The notes under the pieces are model-generated. The model searched no databases, was not told where the DNA came from, and was given only the letters and a program-made list of their open reading frames with translations. Below, piece by piece: positions 5,585 to 6,132 of a stretch of 6,132 bases of DNA (position 1 is the first letter of the stretch; each line of letters opens with the position of its first letter). The position numbers and the translations under genes are program-made. The stretch is from an uncultured Acidaminococcus sp. (lineage in GTDB: Bacteria; Bacillota; Negativicutes; Acidaminococcales; Acidaminococcaceae): positions 1-6,132 of the forward strand of contig CAJMHI010000072.1 in the NCBI GenBank assembly GCA_905213155.1, read 5' to 3'.

Positions 5585-6082
5585 TTGGAGGCATACAAAG
5601 AAGAATCAAAAAGCGGGTACACCCAGTGGCTGTTTGCGTATGCGGCGTTGGGCCTAATTGCCCTGTCCTGGGCCTATGAGGCCTATCAGACCTTTGCTTT
5701 GTATCGTTTTAGTCTGATGGGTTGGGGATACAATCTTTTGTTCGTGGTTTTATGGACTTGGCGGTGCCTGTTCCATTATACCTATGAACTCACTGGCAAA
5801 GGGCTGCGGATCGTTATGTTTGGACTCTGCTTAGAAAAACGTACCATGATTTCCTATGATGCGGTGGAAAGTTTTTCCAATGTCTATAAACGTAGCTTTT
5901 TTCGCAAAACGGCCATTAAAAAATATGTCCGGCGCTATTCTTCCGTAGATCCCCGCCCCTTGCGAATCCTGGTGTACAAGGAAAACGGCAAACTGACAGG
6001 ACTTTTATTTAAGGCCAGCGATGCCTTTCTGGCACAGCTGCGGCAGCGTTTTCCTAATCAATATCTGGAATTTCCGGAATAA
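5585..6082 (+). CDS. Small membrane protein with two helices and a PH-like C-terminal domain, function unknown
   Basis: A 165-residue protein counted from TTG 5585 (174 if ATG 5558 were used). A short charged N-terminus is followed by two hydrophobic segments, about 13-37 and 44-65, rich in Trp and Tyr. A soluble part of about 100 residues begins YTYELTGKGLRIVMFGL. That helix-pair then YxLTxKGLRI strand pattern, with a later ISYDAVESF, is typical of bacterial membrane proteins carrying a PH-like (bPH/YdbS-type) domain, but I recognise no specific family and the assignment is by pattern only. The later part is basic (KRSFFRKTAIKKYVRR), which may contact lipid headgroups or nucleic acid. It has its own promoter and a ribosome binding site. 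The stop codon is followed at once by the binding site of a downstream frame, so it may begin a small operon. No functional link to the decarboxylase is shown. Confidence 0.75.
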   Translation: MEAYKEESKSGYTQWLFAYAALGLIALSWAYEAYQTFALYRFSLMGWGYNLLFVVLWTWRCLFHYTYELTGKGLRIVMFGLCLEKRTMISYDAVESFSNVYKRSFFRKTAIKKYVRRYSSVDPRPLRILVYKENGKLTGLLFKASDAFLAQLRQRFPNQYLEFPE

Positions 6083-6087
6083 AGGAG
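6081..6087 (+). promoter_or_regulatory. Ribosome binding site at the right edge
   Basis: AAAGGAG overlaps the stop codon of the previous gene and lies 7 bases before ATG 6095. It shares the nine bases AAGGAGACC with the binding site at 5573. It is good evidence that translation starts at 6095. Confidence 0.7.
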
Positions 6088-6094
6088 ACCAGCT

Positions 6095-6124
6095 ATGAAA
6101 AATCAAGCAAAATTTAGCCCATAA
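6095..6124 (+). CDS. Nine-codon frame MKNQAKFSP: leader peptide or frameshifted gene start
   Basis: ATG 6095 has a well placed ribosome binding site, and the frame reads MKNQAKFSP before TAA at 6122-6124. A strong initiation site with such a short product is unusual. One added base at the CCC run (6118-6120) would continue the frame as MKNQAKFSP-IITF, a hydrophilic start leading into hydrophobic residues like a signal or membrane segment. So this may be a real short leader peptide, a broken gene, or a sequencing error. The window ends 8 bases later, so it cannot be resolved here. Confidence 0.35.
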   Translation: MKNQAKFSP

Positions 6125-6132
6125 TTACTTTC

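Noticed and set aside
1..6132. CRISPR arrays, tRNA or rRNA genes, insertion sequences, prophage genes
   Set aside because: No spaced short repeats, cloverleaf-like sequences, transposase or integrase motifs or phage genes were seen. The only direct repeat is the coding one in mmdC.

Overview
The window reads as a chromosomal segment of an anaerobic, propionate-forming Firmicute, most likely a member of the Negativicutes (Veillonella/Phascolarctobacterium/Acidaminococcus-like). This rests on the combination of a succinate-type CoA transferase with a complete set of methylmalonyl-CoA decarboxylase subunits in the gene order known from Veillonella, strong AGGAGG-type ribosome binding sites, use of TTG starts, and base composition that looks near 50% GC by eye. 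The genus cannot be fixed from the sequence alone.

Layout. Positions 1-208 are an upstream regulatory region. It carries a good sigma-70-type promoter (81-109) whose -10 lies inside the left arm of a perfect 17-bp inverted repeat (96-112/129-145). It drives a succinate/propionate CoA transferase (209-1732). A perfect 12-bp hairpin (1740-1767) follows that gene, then an extended -10 promoter (1783-1811). The latter starts the decarboxylase operon: mmdA (1862-3394, TTG start), mmdD (3443-3775), mmdC (3844-4287) and mmdB (4322-5458), closed by a clear rho-independent terminator (5471-5503). A separate promoter (-10 at 5542-5547) then serves a small two-helix membrane protein with a PH-like soluble domain (5585-6082, TTG start). 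The last 50 bases contain a well-formed ribosome binding site and an ATG, but that reading frame stops after nine codons.

How the genes work together. From knowledge of the families, the CoA transferase exchanges CoA between propionyl-CoA and succinate, giving succinyl-CoA and propionate. A mutase and an epimerase, not in this window, would turn succinyl-CoA into (S)-methylmalonyl-CoA. MmdA moves its carboxyl group to biotin on MmdC, and MmdB, anchored with MmdD, decarboxylates carboxybiotin and pumps Na+ out of the cell. The propionyl-CoA released feeds the transferase again. The window therefore holds the entry and exit steps of the succinate-to-propionate energy cycle.

The system itself is a known one. 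The less ordinary points are the promoter-overlapping palindrome, the absence of an mmdE gene, an exact 48-nt duplication in the biotin-carrier linker, the uncharacterised membrane protein downstream, and the abruptly ended frame at the right edge.
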